From JANRKT01 sp033763355 (lineage in GTDB: Bacteria > Bacteroidota > Bacteroidia > Chitinophagales > Chitinophagaceae), in contig JANRKT010000330.1 of NCBI GenBank assembly GCA_033763355.1, positions 1 through 16,434 of the forward strand: 16,434 bases of DNA. Direction: 5' to 3'. Each line of letters opens with the position of its first letter. The stretch's first letter is position 1. A program made the translations under genes and the position numbers. The notes beneath the pieces were generated by a model that was not told the DNA's origin, searched no databases, and saw nothing but the letters and a program-made list of their open reading frames with translations. Positions 14,515 through 16,434 of this stretch are shown here, piece after piece.

Positions 14515-15459
14515 ATGAAAAAGTTGATCATTCTCCCGCTTCTTCTATTCTTAGGACTGCATTTATCTTTTTCACAAGACGGCAAACTACCAATCATTGA
14601 CATGCACCAGCATGCAATGAATAAAATGTACCGTACTGAAAACGGTGAACCTTTAACCAGAATCTGCCATCCTTCGCCTTATTGCAAAAGAATTCCCGCA
14701 AAAGTTCAAACAGATGAAGATATTCTGAAGTTCACCCTGGAGGCCATTAAAAAATTCAACATTGTAAAAGCTGTAATAAGCGGCGATGATACCAGCACTG
14801 TATATGCCTGGAAAAATAAAGCCGCAGGAATTTTTCTTCCGGGTATTATCGTAGATCACCCGATTAATTCAGATATTAATATGATAAGAACTGAAATTAA
14901 AAAAGGGAATATTAAAATCCTTGGCGAATTAACCACTCAATATTCCGGGCTTTTCCCTGATGATCCTGTTCTTGCTCCTTATTTTGATCTTGCCGAAGAG
15001 ATGGATATCCCTGTTCAAATTCATACTACAGGTTCGGGAGCGCCTTCTTCTGCTTTTTCCATACAAGCCGGAAATCCTCTTCATCTTGAGAATGTATTGA
15101 GAAACCGCCCCGGCTTAAGAATTTATCTCGAAAATGCAGGATGGCCATTTACTGCTGAAATGACTGCACTGATGTACCGCTATCCCAATGTATATGCCGA
15201 CCTCTCAACTTATACATGGATGATGCCGAGAGCAACATTTTACAATCACCTGAAAGATTTAATTGATATGGGGCTTGGCAACAGGCTGATGTTTGGTTCA
15301 GATCAGATGATGTGGCCGGAAGTAATCGAAGAGGCAATAAATGCAATTAACTCGGCTCCCTTTTTAACCCCAGAACAAAAACGTGACATTTTTTATAACA
15401 ATGCTGCAAGGTTTCTTCGATTGAGTAAAGAAGAAATTGAAGCGCATCATAAAAAATAA
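14515..15459 (+). CDS. Exported amidohydrolase (amidohydrolase_2 family, TIM barrel)
   Basis: This 314-residue protein has a signal peptide (MKKLIILPLLLFLGLHLSFS, cleaved near SFS-QD). The metal-binding opening is IIDMHQHA with His31 and His33, Glu138 lies in ILGELT, His170 in PVQIHTTG, and Asp263 in LMFGSDQMMWP. These match the amidohydrolase_2 group, which includes decarboxylases and hydrolases of the ACMSD type. The position that usually reads HAGxP, with His as a metal ligand, is ENAGWP here, so Asn207 replaces the His. The enzyme may bind metal differently or act on an unusual substrate. It stands alone, with a structured 5' gap and a short AT-rich gap before the DUF6922 gene. Confidence 0.88.
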   Translation: MKKLIILPLLLFLGLHLSFSQDGKLPIIDMHQHAMNKMYRTENGEPLTRICHPSPYCKRIPAKVQTDEDILKFTLEAIKKFNIVKAVISGDDTSTVYAWKNKAAGIFLPGIIVDHPINSDINMIRTEIKKGNIKILGELTTQYSGLFPDDPVLAPYFDLAEEMDIPVQIHTTGSGAPSSAFSIQAGNPLHLENVLRNRPGLRIYLENAGWPFTAEMTALMYRYPNVYADLSTYTWMMPRATFYNHLKDLIDMGLGNRLMFGSDQMMWPEVIEEAINAINSAPFLTPEQKRDIFYNNAARFLRLSKEEIEAHHKK

Positions 15460-15501
15460 ATTTCAAATATGAAAAAATTAAATTAGTAATATCTTTATCA
15501 C

Positions 15502-15804
15502 ATGACTGACAAACCCAAACCGGTATTTAATAAACGGATTTTCTGGGATGTGGTATTTGAAAATATAGACTACGATGCCAAAGCAAACTTCGTAATCGAA
15601 AGGGTATTTGAACGTGGTGATGTAGATGATATCCGCAATTGCCGCCGCTATTATGGCGATGAAAAAGTTACAGAGGCGTTACTCAATGCTAAATTTTTAC
15701 CTGAGACAACTATGTATCTTGCAAGCGCTGTAATCAATAAACCGCTAAAAGATTTCAGATGCTACATACTGAGACAGTCGAACCCGGCGCTTTTTCCATA
15801 TTAA
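15502..15804 (+). CDS. DUF6922-like protein, putative antitoxin of an AbiEii pair
   Basis: This 100-residue protein shows the pattern PVFNKRIFWDVVFENIDYD, then NFVIERVFERGDVDDIRNCRRYYGDEKVTEALL, which I recognise as the small DUF6922-type family found directly upstream of AbiEii nucleotidyltransferases. The YYGDEKVTEALL part is helix-turn-helix-like. Its 3' end overlaps the nucleotidyltransferase start by 46 nt in another frame, implying coupled translation. By context it is the likely antitoxin or regulator; the function is inferred from pairing, not demonstrated by a motif. Confidence 0.75.
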   Translation: MTDKPKPVFNKRIFWDVVFENIDYDAKANFVIERVFERGDVDDIRNCRRYYGDEKVTEALLNAKFLPETTMYLASAVINKPLKDFRCYILRQSNPALFPY

Positions 15805-16385
15805 ATCAATTAATGAAAATCCCTGAACTTAAGGATTTTTCATTGGTGGGTGGCACGGCGCTCTCTCTTCTTTATGGCCACCGGAAGTCTGTTGACCTGG
15901 ATTTATTTTCAAACAAACCATTTGAAAATTCAGTTGTAATAAAGGCGCTTGAAAAAAATTTTAAAAAGTCATTCGTTAACAGGTCAACAAATCCAAACTT
16001 CGGCATTCTTGGTTTTGTGAATGAAGTGAAAGTGGATATTATCCGCCACCACCATCCCCTGATAAGGCCGGAACTGAACCGGGAAGGAATAAGAATGTTT
16101 TCTGCGGAAGATATGATCGCCATGAAAGTACAAGCCATATTGGGCCGGGGCAAAAAGAAAGATTTTTGGGATATAGCAGAGCTTTTAAAACATTTTCCCA
16201 TTCCTGATTTTATTAAATTTCATAAAGAAAAATATACATCACAAAATTTACTGATCACCGTGCCGCAGGCCATTACTTATTTTGCAGATGCCGAAGAAAG
16301 CGAAGACCCGGTAAGTTTAAAAAAACAAACATGGGAAAGTGTGAAAGAATTTATTAATGCTAAAGTCAGAGAATATTTAAAATAG
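15759..16385 (+). CDS. AbiEii-type nucleotidyltransferase, putative toxin
   Basis: This 208-residue protein has SLVGGTALSLLYGHRKSVDLDLFS: the GG-T-A signature (31-35) and the D-x-D pair Asp46/Asp48 of the DNA polymerase beta-like fold. KVDIIRH follows with the third likely acidic residue, Asp93. AMKVQAILGRGKKKDFWDIAELL matches the conserved C-terminal motif of AbiEii proteins. In type IV toxin-antitoxin and abortive-infection systems this protein adds nucleotides to target RNA and blocks growth. I keep the upstream ATG (MLHTETVEPGAFSIL) because family members usually begin with this segment; an ATG at 15813 would remove it. Overlap with the upstream gene supports a two-gene module. Confidence 0.88.
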   Translation: MLHTETVEPGAFSILNQLMKIPELKDFSLVGGTALSLLYGHRKSVDLDLFSNKPFENSVVIKALEKNFKKSFVNRSTNPNFGILGFVNEVKVDIIRHHHPLIRPELNREGIRMFSAEDMIAMKVQAILGRGKKKDFWDIAELLKHFPIPDFIKFHKEKYTSQNLLITVPQAITYFADAEESEDPVSLKKQTWESVKEFINAKVREYLK

Positions 16386-16405
16386 AAATCATCTTTTTAT
16401 AAAAA

Positions 16406-16434
16406 ATGTCCCAATCACGCCAGCTCGCCGCCAT
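16406..16434 (+). CDS. Truncated gene start, possibly an adenylate/guanylate cyclase-domain protein
   Basis: ATG opens a frame reading MSQSRQLAA to the window edge. In Bacteroidota, proteins beginning with this kind of stretch and continuing into IMFTDIVGYT are class III cyclase-domain proteins. Only nine full codons are visible, so the identity is a guess from memory. The frame starts 20 nt after the AbiEii stop. Confidence 0.4.

Noticed and set aside
1..16434. CRISPR arrays, tRNA or rRNA genes
   Set aside because: No regularly spaced direct repeats and no cloverleaf or rRNA-like segments were recognised on either strand.

Overview
The window looks like a chromosomal stretch from a member of the Bacteroidota, probably near Chitinophagaceae. 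The reasons are lipoproteins with short MKK-type leaders, leaders without Shine-Dalgarno motifs, families typical of the group (FucP-like MFS, exported TIM-barrel proteins, DUF6922/AbiEii pair), and short G/C-run palindromic intergenic repeats of a kind common there. The taxonomic call is an inference from style, not from a marker gene.

About three quarters of the window (1-12593) is one oxidative sugar-processing locus. A minus-strand group runs Gfo/Idh/MocA dehydrogenase (1727-2893), cytosolic sugar isomerase-like TIM barrel (500-1555), then a small lipoprotein cytochrome c (9-443). It diverges at 2894-3076 from a plus-strand MFS sugar transporter (3077-4309), which ends in a clear intrinsic terminator. 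Next on the plus strand come a Tat-exported hydroxypyruvate-isomerase-like TIM barrel (4410-5303), three tandem paralogous GMC flavoprotein dehydrogenases (5479-7161, 7246-8961, 9014-10723), their Tat-lipoprotein small subunit (gluconate 2-dehydrogenase subunit 3 family, 10942-11514) and a Tat-lipoprotein TIM-barrel isomerase (11613-12536), closed by a second hairpin terminator.

Read together, the GMC subunits have no signal peptide and would be carried across the membrane folded with the twin-arginine small subunit. They would oxidise a sugar or glycoside (by family analogy at C3) and pass electrons through a predicted Fe-S centre (C-x5-C-x3-C in all three) to the cytochrome c. The periplasmic TIM barrels would act on the keto-sugar. 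The MFS carrier would import the product, and the cytosolic Gfo/Idh/MocA enzyme plus TIM barrel would finish the conversion. The substrate cannot be read from the sequence. Three catalytic subunits with a single small subunit is the most unusual part.

The remainder (12594-16434) holds apparently unrelated single genes: a small exported NTF2-like protein, a prohibitin/SPFH membrane protein, an exported amidohydrolase with a changed metal ligand, an overlapping DUF6922/AbiEii nucleotidyltransferase pair resembling a toxin-antitoxin module, and the first codons of a gene that may be a class III adenylate cyclase. A family of roughly 30-bp palindromic repeats occurs four times (1561, 1707, 10903, 13351); three copies sit immediately 5' of start codons in the sense orientation. 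No gene-free stretch exceeds 300 bases.
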